This document shows, one piece after another, positions 36,530 through 46,088 of a stretch of DNA of 64,000 nt (the first letter of the stretch is position 1; each line of letters begins with the position of its first letter). Position numbers and translations under genes: made by a program. The notes below the pieces were generated by a model that had not been told where the DNA came from, did not search any database, and saw nothing but the letters and a program-made list of their open reading frames with translations. The DNA comes from Haloquadratum walsbyi J07HQW1 (GTDB lineage Archaea > Halobacteriota > Halobacteria > Halobacteriales > Haloferacaceae), in contig KE356560.1 in the NCBI GenBank assembly GCA_000415965.1, positions 508,936-572,935 on the forward strand, in the 5' to 3' direction.

Positions 36530-37486
36530 ATGACCACACTCGGTACGGCGAGTGCGGCCCCGGGTGAGATTGACACGGGCCGACTTGAGATTGGGGAGAC
36601 ACGTGATGGGACAACCGTTGGGCTCCCCTGCGCGGTCGTTGAAGGAGCTTCTGACGGACAAACACTCTATGTGCAGGCTGCTTCTGACGGTGATGAACTG
36701 AACGGGATTGGTGTTTTAAACCGTGTGATTCCTCAAGTTGACCCGGCTGTTCTCTCTGGGACTGTCCTTGCTGTCGGTATTGTGAATTATCATGGATTTC
36801 AGATTGCAGAACATCGAAATCCAATCGACGACACGAAGATGAATCGGGCGTATCCTGGTGATGAATCTGGAACATCATCAGAACGGATTGCTGCGGTGAC
36901 ATTTGGGGCTGCGAAGCGAGCAGATCTTATTTTAGATCTTCATCAAGGCTCAACCTCACAGATGATTGATGAAGTGCGAGTTCGATGTGGTCGCCGCCAT
37001 CGACTCCACGATGAGTGTCTGGGGCTTGCAAAAACATTTGGATGCGGCTATGTGTTTGATCAGAAGGGTCCAAACGGTCAACTTGCCCGCGTTGCTCCTG
37101 ATGAGGGGATCCCAACTGTTGATCCTGAACTCGGTGGATGTATTGGATGGGACGGTGAAAGTATCGACATCGGTGTTCGAGGGGTATTCAATGTTCTTCG
37201 TGAATACGGATTCATCGAGGGAACGGTATCAAAATCCCGCCAGACACGTGCGCGAGGGTTCGACCAATATGGATCACCAGCGGGTGGACTTATCCAATTT
37301 AAAGCTGAACTCGGTGAGCGAATCAAGACCGGTGATGTACTCTTTGAGGTAACAGATATCTTTGGCGAACTGAAAGCGCGTATCACTGCTGATAATGATG
37401 GGGTGTTTTGGCGATCACGGCGACTTCCCCAGGTTGCGACCGGAGAGTACGTTTGCTCGGTTGGGACGAGTGTTGATTCATACTGA
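36530..37486 (+). CDS. Succinylglutamate desuccinylase/aspartoacylase family protein
   Basis: A 318-residue zinc-hydrolase-fold protein of the AstE/AspA family. Core segments are SDGDELNGIGVLNRVI near residue 46, VGIVNYHGFQIAEHRN near 82, TKMNRAYPGD near 102 and ADLILDLHQGS near 131. The His of the last probably binds metal. In classic family members the first segment is HGxE; here the His is replaced (SDGDE). The C-terminal part (about 240-318) forms a beta-barrel like other members. The natural substrate is unknown; N-acyl amino acids are likely. The gene ends 10 bp before the threonine synthase-like gene, so they may be co-transcribed. Confidence 0.85.
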   Translation: MTTLGTASAAPGEIDTGRLEIGETRDGTTVGLPCAVVEGASDGQTLYVQAASDGDELNGIGVLNRVIPQVDPAVLSGTVLAVGIVNYHGFQIAEHRNPIDDTKMNRAYPGDESGTSSERIAAVTFGAAKRADLILDLHQGSTSQMIDEVRVRCGRRHRLHDECLGLAKTFGCGYVFDQKGPNGQLARVAPDEGIPTVDPELGGCIGWDGESIDIGVRGVFNVLREYGFIEGTVSKSRQTRARGFDQYGSPAGGLIQFKAELGERIKTGDVLFEVTDIFGELKARITADNDGVFWRSRRLPQVATGEYVCSVGTSVDSY

Positions 37487-37495
37487 GAGATTCTC

Positions 37496-38611
37496 ATGTC
37501 AACACTTCCGATATCACTTCAATTATGCTGTCATGCATGTGGTCGACGATATAACGATAGTTGGGTATGGCGGTGTAATTGTGATGCACCCTTGGATTTC
37601 GCTGTCTCACAGACCCCGGACGACAACCCGCCTCAATCACTGACGTGGACAGATACCACCGCTGGTCTGTGGGCATTTCAGGATCTGCTTCCGGTTGAGC
37701 CGACGGTGTCCCTTGGTGAAGGATTCACCCCACTTGTCGAGTCTGATCATTGGGATGCTGAATTCAAACTTGAGTATGTCTTTCCGACCGGGTCGTTCAA
37801 AGATCGTGGCGCAACAGTAATGATTTCGACTGCAACAAGAGTTGAGGCTGACCGCGTCGTTGAGGATTCCTCTGGGAATGCTGGAACAGCCGTTGCGACG
37901 TATGCTGCACGAGCAGGGATTGATGCTGAGATATACGTCCCGGCGTCGATTAAGCCGGCAAAGCAACGGGCAATCGAACGTACCGGGGCAACGCCGGTTA
38001 GTATCGAGGGCTCTCGTGAGCAAGTCACAAACGCTTGTATTGAGACGGTACAATCCGATGAGGCATGGTATGCCTCACATGCGTGGAATCCAGCCTTCTT
38101 TGAGGGGACAGCAACATTCGCATATGAGGTATGTGCACAGCGTGGATGGAATGCACCAGACGCGGTTGTTATGCCACTTGGGCATGGCACGCTGTTCCTT
38201 GGTGCATATCGTGGCTTTGTTCGTCTGCTGAACGCGGGATGGATTGATTCGCTCCCACAACTCCTCGCCGCACAAGCAACTGGATATGCACCAATCGCGA
38301 GTGAACTTCATGACACCTCAACAGCATCGACAGAGACAAATAACCGCGCTGATGGAATCCAGATTACAGCACCTGTCCGCCGTGGACAAATTCTTGCAGC
38401 AATCGATGCTACTGATGGGGATGCAATCGCACTTTCTGCTGATGCGATTGATGTGACAGTCGATGCACTTCACGCTCGAGGTTTCTATACTGAGCCTACC
38501 TGTGCCATCGCACCAGCTGCACTCGAGGTCTACCGGGATCAGGGAGTGCTTACACCCGATGACGATGTTGTTGTTCCACTCACTGGAAGTGGGCTGAAGA
38601 CGACTGCATAG
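37496..38611 (+). CDS. Threonine synthase-like PLP enzyme
   Basis: A 371-residue fold-type II PLP enzyme. The N-terminal zinc-ribbon-like stretch CHACGRRYNDSWVWRCNC (residues 12-29) is typical of archaeal threonine synthases. The PLP Lys is Lys102 in GSFKDRGA, DSSGNAGTA near 123 is the substrate loop, and PLGHGTLFLGAYRGF near 226 binds the PLP phosphate. It would convert O-phosphohomoserine to threonine, but some haloarchaeal paralogues have unknown substrates. It follows the AstE-like gene closely on the same strand. A hairpin after its stop may end transcription. Confidence 0.85.
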   Translation: MSTLPISLQLCCHACGRRYNDSWVWRCNCDAPLDFAVSQTPDDNPPQSLTWTDTTAGLWAFQDLLPVEPTVSLGEGFTPLVESDHWDAEFKLEYVFPTGSFKDRGATVMISTATRVEADRVVEDSSGNAGTAVATYAARAGIDAEIYVPASIKPAKQRAIERTGATPVSIEGSREQVTNACIETVQSDEAWYASHAWNPAFFEGTATFAYEVCAQRGWNAPDAVVMPLGHGTLFLGAYRGFVRLLNAGWIDSLPQLLAAQATGYAPIASELHDTSTASTETNNRADGIQITAPVRRGQILAAIDATDGDAIALSADAIDVTVDALHARGFYTEPTCAIAPAALEVYRDQGVLTPDDDVVVPLTGSGLKTTA

Positions 38612-38618
38612 TCAACTG

Positions 38619-38639
38619 CCTCGGGGTCAAGCCCCGAGG
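38619..38639 (+). terminator. GC-rich hairpin after threonine synthase-like gene
   Basis: An 8-bp perfect stem (CCTCGGGG and CCCCGAGG) with loop TCAAG starts 7 bases after the stop codon. No T-run follows, so it may instead be one end of an IS200/IS605-like unit: a second hairpin of similar kind (CCACGGC/GCCGTTGG) lies at 38894-38912. Confidence 0.45.
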
Positions 38640-38981
38640 TATCCGGATTGATTCTTGATGAATATTGAGACGTCACTTCTGCTGATAGTAATTATGGGTG
38701 TGATGATGATATGTACATGTGTTATGATATCCAATATCTCACTGAAATATTCAAGAGGGGCGTAATCATCACACAGAAATCAATCACGTCCTCATGGAGC
38801 AAAGAGTCAGCAGTGGGCTGAAGATGTGAACGATTTTTTTTCAATCGTACCCAGTGGATTCTCACCTGCAGTACTGTTATATCATGATAAAAACCACGGC
38901 TCTAGCCGTTGGATTCAGCGTGTATTCTCGTTCTAACCGAAACTTCGGCAGGAGAATAGCCTCCGTTCATGGGTGGGTAGC
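38640..38981. other. Spacer between two hairpins
   Basis: AT-rich, with no gene. The hairpins at 38619 and 38894 bound about 250 bp and could be the ends of a small non-autonomous element, but I have no second copy to prove it. Confidence 0.3.
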
Positions 38982-39797
38982 TCAATGTTTCCTTTCATCC
39001 CAATCGATCCATTCTTGTTCCCACCCAGTTGGTGCAAAGTATCCGCTCTCGGCAAACTCAGCGTCCTCACGGACTGTTCGGTTCCGTGCTGGACCGTCAT
39101 CGCTTTCACCCTCAACTAATAGTGGGTCAAGCGCAACTGCACCCTGTTCAGCACGTACCGTTCCATCTGCATCAAGAGTGCTCAGCGTCTGTGATGGTCC
39201 TCCAAGCGGAATAACCAATCGTCCATTGGGTGTAAGTTGATTGAGAAGTGCCTGTGGTGGTTCAAGTGACGCGGCTTCAACGAGAATCCGATCAAACGGC
39301 GCATACTCAGGTAATCCATGTGCACCATCGCGTGCATCAACAAGAACACCCTCATACCCAGCCGTTTCAAGATTTGACCGTGCTGTATAGACAACGCGAC
39401 GATTAATGTCGATTGCATGTACATGCCGTTCACCGACAAGTTCAGCAAGCACTGCTGCTGTATACCCAACGCCGGCACCAACAACAAGCACATCATCTGA
39501 GGATGTCTCATGATCCTGATCACTCTCAAGTCTCTCTGTTGACTTCGATGAACCTATCTGGGTGTTGACATCCTGCTGTGTCGAAATATGCAATGCAGTA
39601 AGTAATCGCGCAACAACGCTTGGAGCGAGAATAGTCGTTCCAATATGCTCGGAAGGACTGTTCTGATAGGGCGCATTTTCGACAAATGGTTCCCGCGGAA
39701 CAGTCCGCATTGCTTGAGAGACAGACTCAGCGACGTTGATATCAACTTGTGTTTCGACGCTGTTGACCATATCTTCACGGAGTACCGCGGGGTCCAT
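38982..39797 (-). CDS. pcm: Protein-L-isoaspartate O-methyltransferase
   Basis: A 271-residue methyltransferase that repairs isoaspartyl residues in damaged proteins using S-adenosylmethionine. SEHIGTTILAPSVVARLLTAL (about residues 48-68) is the substrate-side motif. VLVVGAGVGYTAAVLAELVG near residue 104 binds AdoMet. GAHGLPEYAPFDRILVEAAS near 158 is the post-I motif. Compared with the usual 210-220 residues it has a hydrophilic insert of about 30 residues (near 70-100, rich in Ser, Gln, Asp, Glu) and an acidic tail. It is a single-gene unit, divergent from the spacer at 38.7 kb. Confidence 0.9.
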   Translation of the reverse strand: MDPAVLREDMVNSVETQVDINVAESVSQAMRTVPREPFVENAPYQNSPSEHIGTTILAPSVVARLLTALHISTQQDVNTQIGSSKSTERLESDQDHETSSDDVLVVGAGVGYTAAVLAELVGERHVHAIDINRRVVYTARSNLETAGYEGVLVDARDGAHGLPEYAPFDRILVEAASLEPPQALLNQLTPNGRLVIPLGGPSQTLSTLDADGTVRAEQGAVALDPLLVEGESDDGPARNRTVREDAEFAESGYFAPTGWEQEWIDWDERKH

Positions 39798-39859
39798 ATG
39801 AATACAATGACAGGTGCGTCCTAATCAACTATACGCTCCGGCAATCGGTGAGAGTACAC

Positions 39860-40519
39860 TCACCACGCTGACCATGCAGATGTCGTCTGATCAGTTCCAT
39901 AAACTCGTTTGATATCTTTCGCATATACCATATCCCCATCGTGATCAAGTTTCCCATGTCTATACTCCGGTGCATCACTTCGGACTTGGATTGCCTTGAT
40001 CACAAACTCCTCATCACCGACTGATACTGTTTCACCGACTGTGAACTCATGATCTCCCGGTAGTTGCATCTCAAAACTCCGTGTTGATTCATGTGATCCT
40101 GTTCCTTCCTTTGGATTGATCGTCGCACTCACGGTGACATTGTCGATTGCACGAGTCCAGATTGTTCTGATATCCGTCACAGACGCATTCTCAGCCCGTT
40201 GTTCAGGACCCGTTTCGATTCCAGTGACTCGGACCAACATAATTGCAGCATCACTATCAACGATAAACTCGTCACCAACGGCAATCCGCTCTTCGGGTGG
40301 TATCTCTGTTGTTGTTGCAAACGAATCACCATCCTGTGAGATAATTACATCCTGCTCAATTGCCTTGTCAGTCTCAACTGAGACTTTATGTACATGACCA
40401 CACGCAGTGCAGCGGACGGTATGTCGTCCACCACCCTCGCTTAAGACCTCGTGTACAATCGGTTCCGAAGGCGAACAGGAAGGACATCCAACACCACGTC
40501 GAGTTTGTGACACGCTCAT
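39860..40519 (-). CDS. Haloarchaeal zinc-finger protein (HVO_0476-like)
   Basis: A 220-residue protein that starts MSVSQTRRGVGCPSCSPSEP. CPSC and CTAC about 26 residues apart form a zinc ribbon. The rest is beta-rich, with an EERIAVGDEFIVD segment. It resembles the conserved haloarchaeal family called HVO_0476, of unknown function. The ATG at 40519 is chosen over the ORF start at 40570 because the conserved part begins there. It is just upstream of pcm on the same strand, with a 62-bp gap, so the two may be co-transcribed. Confidence 0.75.
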   Translation of the reverse strand: MSVSQTRRGVGCPSCSPSEPIVHEVLSEGGGRHTVRCTACGHVHKVSVETDKAIEQDVIISQDGDSFATTTEIPPEERIAVGDEFIVDSDAAIMLVRVTGIETGPEQRAENASVTDIRTIWTRAIDNVTVSATINPKEGTGSHESTRSFEMQLPGDHEFTVGETVSVGDEEFVIKAIQVRSDAPEYRHGKLDHDGDMVYAKDIKRVYGTDQTTSAWSAW

Positions 40520-40610
40520 GTTTACTGCTATTCTATGGATGGGTAAAAATCCGCCTTTCTGTGCAGTCAACTCACTCTCTGTTGCTATAAAGAAGGATAG
40601 AGGACACGGA

Positions 40611-41115
40611 TTGATATCCTCCCCGGGGTGAACGCAGAAGGAATCCTGAGTGTGAGCGGTGGAGATTGCGGGGTTGTCGCTTCACCGAACCTCACTACGG
40701 GAAGAATCCGAACAGGGTTCACCGAGTCTGACGGGGTGGGGTGGGACTGCTGGTGCTGGGAGTGTGACGCCTCAGTCGTGTGTGGACCTGGAGAGTCCAG
40801 TAAATGTCACCGGAGTTGACGTGATTATTTATTTGCGGACAGCCATCGGGCACCGCATCTACATCGATTCATTCTCGGAATCGATCGTTCACCTGAGTGG
40901 GTCCGATGATTGTCTGATTGCTTGAGGTGGAAGACCGTCATCGTCAAACCGGCGGGAATCGCTTTGTTCTCAGCCTGATTCGTATTTATATATGATTGGC
41001 TGTCAGTTCAACCAGAGGATTGTCACATCTCGGAGTGGCTCTCCCAGCGTGGAGTGCTTCAAGAGTGTCGGATCTGTGATTTTTATCGACGGCTGAAGTC
41101 GCAGGGATTCTCCGC
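40611..41115 (-). mobile_element. Palindrome-ended IS200/IS605-like element, copy B
   Basis: Reads in the opposite orientation to copy A (22771-23360) and matches it in pieces along its whole length. The right end TTGATATCCTCC at 40611 and the segment GGGACTGCTGGTGC at about 40743 match. So do GATTGTCTGATTGCTT at about 40906 and the left end hairpin GACGGCTGAAGTCG (about 41085). It is about 85 bp shorter than copy A and more worn. It is non-coding. Confidence 0.7.
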
Positions 41116-41254
41116 GTTCTACGTAACGACGAGGAGGAACGGATCGGATGCAACCACACGAAGATTTGTGATACGTTTAAACTGAACGATGTTCGTCACC
41201 AGTTACAGTCGATTTAAATTAAACTGACCTAACAATAGAGGAGTAATACCCACA

Positions 41255-41450
41255 ATTACGATTACAATCGCAGTCACGGTCACGGGAATCGTTCTGTTCT
41301 CAGCCTGATTCCTCCCTATATGTAGAACCGCCTGTCAGTTTAAATGATGGACTGTCAAGTCTCAGAGTGGCTGTCGTAGCGGAGATTGACTCCGAGTTGT
41401 CGGATTCATCCTGCGGCTGAACCCGCAGTGATTCTCCTTGATTCTGTATA
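41255..41450 (-). mobile_element. Palindrome-ended IS200/IS605-like element, partial copy C
   Basis: The left third only, next to copy B. It contains CTCAGCCTGATTCCTCC, GCCTGTCAGTTTAAATGATG, GACTCCGAGTTGTCGGATTC and the hairpin CTGCGGCTGAACCCGCAG. These match copy A in the opposite orientation more closely than copy B does. The gap between B and C (about 41116-41254) shows no gene. Confidence 0.7.
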
Positions 41451-41491
41451 ATCGATAAATTTCGATTAACGGACAGCGAGATTACCGAATC

Positions 41492-42448
41492 TCAGGAGGG
41501 AAGTGATACTTTTTTACCATCAGCGTAGACGGTTGGATTTTGAATAATCCCATCAAGATGCAATGGTGCGTTAGTCTCACCACCAATACCGGCATTATCA
41601 CCAATTGCAACGTGCACTGTTCCTGCGGCCTTCTCGTCAAGAAGGACTGATCCAACGAGTGTATTGACACCAATATTTGTTCCAATCCCTAGTTCGGCAA
41701 GATTGTATGCTGCATCACCGACAGCCTCTGCTGCAGTTTCAACCTGATTACGAATTGCATCATCGCTAATGCTGCTGACAGTCCCATCCTCTACCTCAAA
41801 TTCGAGTGGACTGTCTGGGTCAACCCGACCATGGGGACGCATCGTGCCATCGACAACGTACTTGCCTGTCGCTGTTACCGGTGCGACAAATACCTCTCCA
41901 GCAGGAAGGTTCGAAAATGCTCCAGCAGTATCGATGGATCCTGTATCCTGATACCACTCTCGTTCACCGGGAGTCACCCTGAAATCTGTTCCTGTGGGTG
42001 AGGTAATGCGTATCTCATTTGCGTCTGCGACCTGCTCATAAATATCACGACTATGTTCGCTGATCGTTTGATAATCAGCGTCTAATCCTGTGGTAAAGAC
42101 ATCTTCTGTGATACCAGGAAGCGTTGCTCCTCTTGCCCCTGCATCGCAGGCTTCTCCTCGGGCTCGGGTGTGACTGATGCTTTTTGTTGTCGGTGCAAAA
42201 AACACATCTGCGTCTGACATTGCTCTTGCCACGAACGCTGGTGGTTCTTCGCCATGTTGTGACCCTGGCGGATACTGAATCAATGAGACAGTATCACTGA
42301 CTGTCTGTGCTGCATCAAAGAGCGCATCAGCGATTGGACGACGATTATGATCCGTAACAATCACACATGATTCCGTCGGCTTGAGCGATGCACATTTCTC
42401 AACGGCTGTTGTCGCCGCAGCAGCAAGTTTGGGTTCAAGCGTAGACAT
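41492..42448 (-). CDS. M29-like aminopeptidase
   Basis: A 319-residue protein that resembles the thermophilic metalloaminopeptidase (M29/AmpS) family, though shorter than the usual 370-410 residues. EVFVAPVTATGKYVVDGTM near residue 190 and LAELGIGTN near 250 are typical segments. The last part (HVAIGDNAGIGGETNAPLHLDGII) carries the His/Asp residues that bind metal in the family. The ATG at 42448 gives a sensible N-terminus (MSTLEPKLAAAATTAVEKC). An in-frame ORF upstream to 42613 would overlap the divergent GAPDH gene and is unlikely. Activity untested. Confidence 0.78.
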   Translation of the reverse strand: MSTLEPKLAAAATTAVEKCASLKPTESCVIVTDHNRRPIADALFDAAQTVSDTVSLIQYPPGSQHGEEPPAFVARAMSDADVFFAPTTKSISHTRARGEACDAGARGATLPGITEDVFTTGLDADYQTISEHSRDIYEQVADANEIRITSPTGTDFRVTPGEREWYQDTGSIDTAGAFSNLPAGEVFVAPVTATGKYVVDGTMRPHGRVDPDSPLEFEVEDGTVSSISDDAIRNQVETAAEAVGDAAYNLAELGIGTNIGVNTLVGSVLLDEKAAGTVHVAIGDNAGIGGETNAPLHLDGIIQNPTVYADGKKVSLPS

Positions 42449-42593
42449 ATTATACATTGAGGGTGCCGTCGGGTTATGAATTCGGGTCATCGCAGCTATC
42501 ACTCTTGCTGGTAACACGGTACTCGTCCAGTAGTTAATTTCTATCCAAATATCTTCGAAATAATTATAGACGTGGTGACTCGATTGTGTGATA

Positions 42594-43667
42594 ATGATAC
42601 GAGTGGGTGTCAACGGCTATGGGACCATCGGCAAACGCGTCGCCGACGCTGTTTCGTTGCAACCCGACATGGAAGTCGTCGGTGTCGCAAAGACAAAGCC
42701 GAATTTTGAGGCCCACACCGCTGACCAGCGCGGGTATGAGATGTATGCTGCAATCCCAGATCGCGCGCCGTTATTCGGGGACGCTGGCGTTGAACTTGCC
42801 GGTGCGGTTGATGAACTGGTTGCGGCTGCTGATATCATGGTTGATTGCACACCATCGGGAATCGGTGCGGAGAATAAATCACTGTATGAATCATACGACA
42901 CTCCAGCCATTTTTCAGGGCGGCGAAGATGCAGACATTGCTGAGGTAAGTTTTAATGCTCGCTCGAACTACGGTGCTGCTCGTGGGGCCGATAGCGTTCG
43001 GGTCGTCTCATGTAACACGACCGGGTTGTCACGGGTTATTGCTCCGCTTCAGGAGGCTTATGGAATCGAACAGGTCCGAACTACACTTGTCCGACGCGGT
43101 GGTGATCCCAGTCAAAATACCCGTGGTCCAATCAATGATATTCTTCCGAATCCAATCTCCATTCCCTCACATCACGGTCCAGATGTCAAGACGATTTTTC
43201 CTGATCTTGCAATCGATACACTTGGATTGAAAGTTCCAGTAACGCTCATGCATGTGCATGCGCTCAATGTTACACTTGAATCCGATGTAACCGCAGCACA
43301 CGTTCGACAGTTGCTCGAGGGGGAATCCCGCATATATGTGATTGGTGAGGGGATGGGCATTGACGGCGCTGGAAAGCTCAAGGATTTCGCACATGATGCT
43401 GGGCGCCCACGGGGAGATATCTGGGAAAACTGTGTTTGGGGTGAATCAATTGCTATCTCAGGTCGTGATCTGTATCTGTTTCAAGCAATTCACCAGGAAT
43501 CAGATGTTATCCCAGAGAACATTGATGCGATTCGTGCAATGACCGAATCAGCAACAGCTGCTGAAAGTATCGAATTAACAAATCGGACGCTCGGCGTTGG
43601 AATTACAGAGTCACCGGTAGGGGTCACTGATACTGACCACTCTGGAGTTGAGGCTGCGGATGATTGA
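42594..43667 (+). CDS. gap: Glyceraldehyde-3-phosphate dehydrogenase, type II (archaeal)
   Basis: A 357-residue phosphorylating GAPDH of the archaeal type. [20 protein letters not shown] (residues 1-20) is the Rossmann start. The catalytic Cys is Cys140 in [29 protein letters not shown] near residue 185 and MHVHALNV near 218 are family motifs. It would use NAD(P) and phosphate to make 1,3-bisphosphoglycerate, probably in gluconeogenesis, since haloarchaea use the semiphosphorylative Entner-Doudoroff route. The ATG at 42594 fits the usual start. A GTG two codons upstream is possible. It ends in an acidic tail. Confidence 0.97.
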   Translation: MIRVGVNGYGTIGKRVADAVSLQPDMEVVGVAKTKPNFEAHTADQRGYEMYAAIPDRAPLFGDAGVELAGAVDELVAAADIMVDCTPSGIGAENKSLYESYDTPAIFQGGEDADIAEVSFNARSNYGAARGADSVRVVSCNTTGLSRVIAPLQEAYGIEQVRTTLVRRGGDPSQNTRGPINDILPNPISIPSHHGPDVKTIFPDLAIDTLGLKVPVTLMHVHALNVTLESDVTAAHVRQLLEGESRIYVIGEGMGIDGAGKLKDFAHDAGRPRGDIWENCVWGESIAISGRDLYLFQAIHQESDVIPENIDAIRAMTESATAAESIELTNRTLGVGITESPVGVTDTDHSGVEAADD

Positions 43668-43751
43668 TTCTCTAAGACAGACAGAGACCCCGAGGAGACA
43701 TATATAAGGACAGTTCGATTGATCGAGTCACTTCGCTATTAGAAGATTCTA

Positions 43752-44306
43752 TTAATTATCATCAGTACTAATGTCATGAACTGTCACTGCATCTGGTGAG
43801 ACCGCAAGATCCGTCTCAATGATTGCAACATGATATGCATCATCAGCACCTGAAATTGGAAGTCCACCTGGATTGACATGGACTGAGCCATCAGACAGTT
43901 CAACTGTTTGCTCATGAGTGTGCCCCCGGAGGACATAATCATACTGTCCACATCCAAGCAATGCATCAACGAGACGCTCACTCGTCCCATGATACACAGC
44001 GATGTCAACCGGTGAATGTGAGGATTCATTCGCATGAGTTTCGATTGATAGGTGAGCACTTTCCCCATGGTACGTCCCGGAGCCGTTTTCAAATCCCTCA
44101 ATGGTTGATGCAAGTGCCCACTCTCCGTCATTGTTCCCGCGAACAGCATGCAGGGGGACCCCTGTCTCAAATACCGAAGCAGTGAACGGTGAGACGATAT
44201 CGCCGCAGTGAATAATCATATCAACATCAGCACTCATGAACGTCTCGACGGCTTGTTGAGCAAGATTGAGATTATCGTGTGTATCTGAACAACATCCAAT
44301 ACGCAT
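43752..44306 (-). CDS. YfcE/MJ0936-type metallophosphodiesterase
   Basis: A 184-residue calcineurin-like phosphodiesterase, full length. The metal motifs are SDTHDNL (residues 7-13), HCGDIVSP near 34, GNNDGEW near 58, YHGTSE near 110 and RGHTHEQ near 131. NPGGLP near 149 completes the site. It probably uses Mn2+ and may hydrolyse cyclic nucleotides or other phosphodiesters; the natural substrate is not known. It is convergent with gap. Confidence 0.93.
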   Translation of the reverse strand: MRIGCCSDTHDNLNLAQQAVETFMSADVDMIIHCGDIVSPFTASVFETGVPLHAVRGNNDGEWALASTIEGFENGSGTYHGESAHLSIETHANESSHSPVDIAVYHGTSERLVDALLGCGQYDYVLRGHTHEQTVELSDGSVHVNPGGLPISGADDAYHVAIIETDLAVSPDAVTVHDISTDDN

Positions 44307-44565
44307 GATGTGTCGGTAAATTAATTCTTAGCTAACTTGACAGTTGCTACTGATACTCACCATGACCTCTCAATTAATTTCTCCAGCAAACCAAGACGAA
44401 TGTTTCGGGAGTTGAATCTGATCCTGAGCTACTTCACCCAATCCACTGACGGTGCCGAGAGGTATCCAACTTATGATTATGTCTATAGGCGGAGCAGGGC
44501 GAGAACCTCCACTTGAGGTCGGGGTGAAGCCTCTCGAAGGACTACACATGCTCACTGCGATTGAT

Positions 44566-44880
44566 CTACTGTTCAATCGTTCCTCGACTCACCTCACCTC
44601 ACCTGCCGTCCCCACGTAGAACGAACGCTCCCAACACCCTCCTCCCCAGTACAACGACCGCATCACTTCGGGATCGTCTGACCACAATCTCCGGATCGTC
44701 ACGGTCTTCAACCGCGACGCAATCTCACTCTGTGAGTGCTTCGGATGCGCTCCCAAGAACACATGAACGTGGTCGGCAGAGATATGCAACGACCACGACC
44801 GCAACTCCTAGTCGTTCCGCTCGATAATAGCATGGAACTCAGATTCCACTGTCTCTGCAACGTGGTCGAGAAACCGGGGA
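44566..44880 (-). pseudogene. IS200-like TnpA (Y1 transposase) fragment
   Basis: Reads FLDHVAETVESEFHAIIER, then an in-frame TAG, then LRSWSLHISADHVHVFLGAHP with the HUH-type HVHVF metal motif. LYWGGGCWERSFYVGTAGEV comes next, then a frame loss in a GAGGT tandem repeat (about 44592-44606) before TIEQ and another stop. Both the N-terminus and the catalytic Tyr region are lost or out of frame. Confidence 0.8.
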
Positions 44881-45314
44881 AGTCATCGTCCAAGAATGTG
44901 GTTCGTGACCGGGAGTATCGGTTCGTCCACGACAGGCTCCACAAACTGTCTCGGGTCGGAGTCGAGTTTGCGAAGCGGTTTCCTGACCCGTGCATTGCTC
45001 TTGAAGACCTCACGGATATGCGCGAGTCAATCGAGTATGGCACTCGGATGAATCGTCGGCTCCATGCGATGCCGTTTCGTGCAACGCAAGTGTTCATCGC
45101 GTACAAAGCAGCGTTTGAAGGGATTCCGATTGCTTCGGTTGACGCGGGCGTGGAGTACACGAGTCAGGGCTGTGCGTTGACGGCGTGTGAACACGCCGAG
45201 CGAGCGAATCGACGGCGAAACCGATTCAATTGCAAGTCGTGTGGTCATCAAGACCATGCGGATAGGAATGCATCGGTGAACGTTGGGAAGCGTGGGTTGG
45301 AGAAGTGTTTGTGA
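44880..45314 (+). pseudogene. TnpB C-terminal fragment (IS605-type)
   Basis: About 145 codons stay open from about 44880. REYRFVHDRLHKLSRVGVEFAKR comes first, then PDPCIALEDLTDMRESIEYG (RuvC-II), IAYKAAFEGIPIASVDAGVEYTSQGCALTAC and NRFNCKSCGHQDHADRNASVNVG (zinc ribbon and last Asp). The frame is whole here, but about 250 N-terminal residues are lost. An upstream ATG at 44736 only extends into antisense tnpA sequence. Confidence 0.82.
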
Positions 45315-45693
45315 GATGTGCCTGCTCTCAAGAACCTTCCTCAAGTTCGGAAGGTGCGACGGTGGGCATCGGGGCGTGTGAACCGCCCGACCTCATCCCT
45401 CGTAACCGTTTGAGACGGTCTTGCTTTTAACCGGGTAGGCGTCGAGGTTGCAGGGAGTGTGAGCGTTAATCTGAGGGAACCATGAAGAAGCCCCGTTGTG
45501 GTCGGGGTTGTTCACACAATTAAGCAGATGCTGTGTGATGTATAGGCCCTCCAGACATCCCATAGAAAATATAATATAAAATAATTAATATATACAGTAA
45601 ATACACCTCAAGACGGTCCATTACAGCAGTCAGTTGAATCGAGTAATATTATATTGACAACGTCCAATAGTAGATACGGGGATTACATTTTCA

Positions 45694-45990
45694 ATGTCTC
45701 TCGGTATATTAGATATGATTGGGATCGCAGGAACGCTCATTTTTGCTCTTCCCGTTGGTATCTTTGGCGTAGAGCAGATAGCGGCTGGTCAGGTCAGTCT
45801 TGGGAGTACGCTTATTATGGTTGCAGCGTTAATGATTCTACTTCCACAACGTCTGCTTACGCCAAAGGATATTCCTCTCGCGATGAGTAAACGGCTCATC
45901 GATACAGTCGTGACCTCCTCTAAGGAACAGTCCGTAGATCATACTGACACCACGAACGAGTCTGATGTAACCGTAGAGAAATCTAAATAA
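45694..45990 (+). CDS. Small membrane protein (DUF7533-like)
   Basis: A 98-residue protein. MSLGILDMIGIAGTLIFALPVGIFG forms the first membrane helix, and LGSTLIMVAALMILLPQRL the second. LTPKDIPLAMSKRLIDTV is a conserved-looking amphipathic stretch, and a hydrophilic tail ends it. This fits the haloarchaeal DUF7533 family, function unknown. A parallel ORF in another frame (45654-45890) is a shadow. Confidence 0.75.
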   Translation: MSLGILDMIGIAGTLIFALPVGIFGVEQIAAGQVSLGSTLIMVAALMILLPQRLLTPKDIPLAMSKRLIDTVVTSSKEQSVDHTDTTNESDVTVEKSK

Positions 45991-46088
45991 CCGGATATCA
46001 GTTAGGACTGTCGAGAGTGCAAAGTAAGATTCTTATTCACGGCTTATGCTGCGTGGTGAAGACAACAGAAATAAACGATTAACAGTAA

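Larger units (their letters stand above)
44440..45520 (+). mobile_element. IS605-type element relic with divergent tnpA and tnpB
   Basis: The region has a broken tnpA on the minus strand (44566-44880) and a 5'-truncated tnpB on the plus strand (44880-45314). This is the divergent order of IS605-type elements with the middle deleted. Downstream of tnpB, 45315-45520 holds the likely right end, with TTGAGACGG and GCCCCGTTGTGGTCGGGG stems. The left end is near 44440-44560. Confidence 0.72.
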
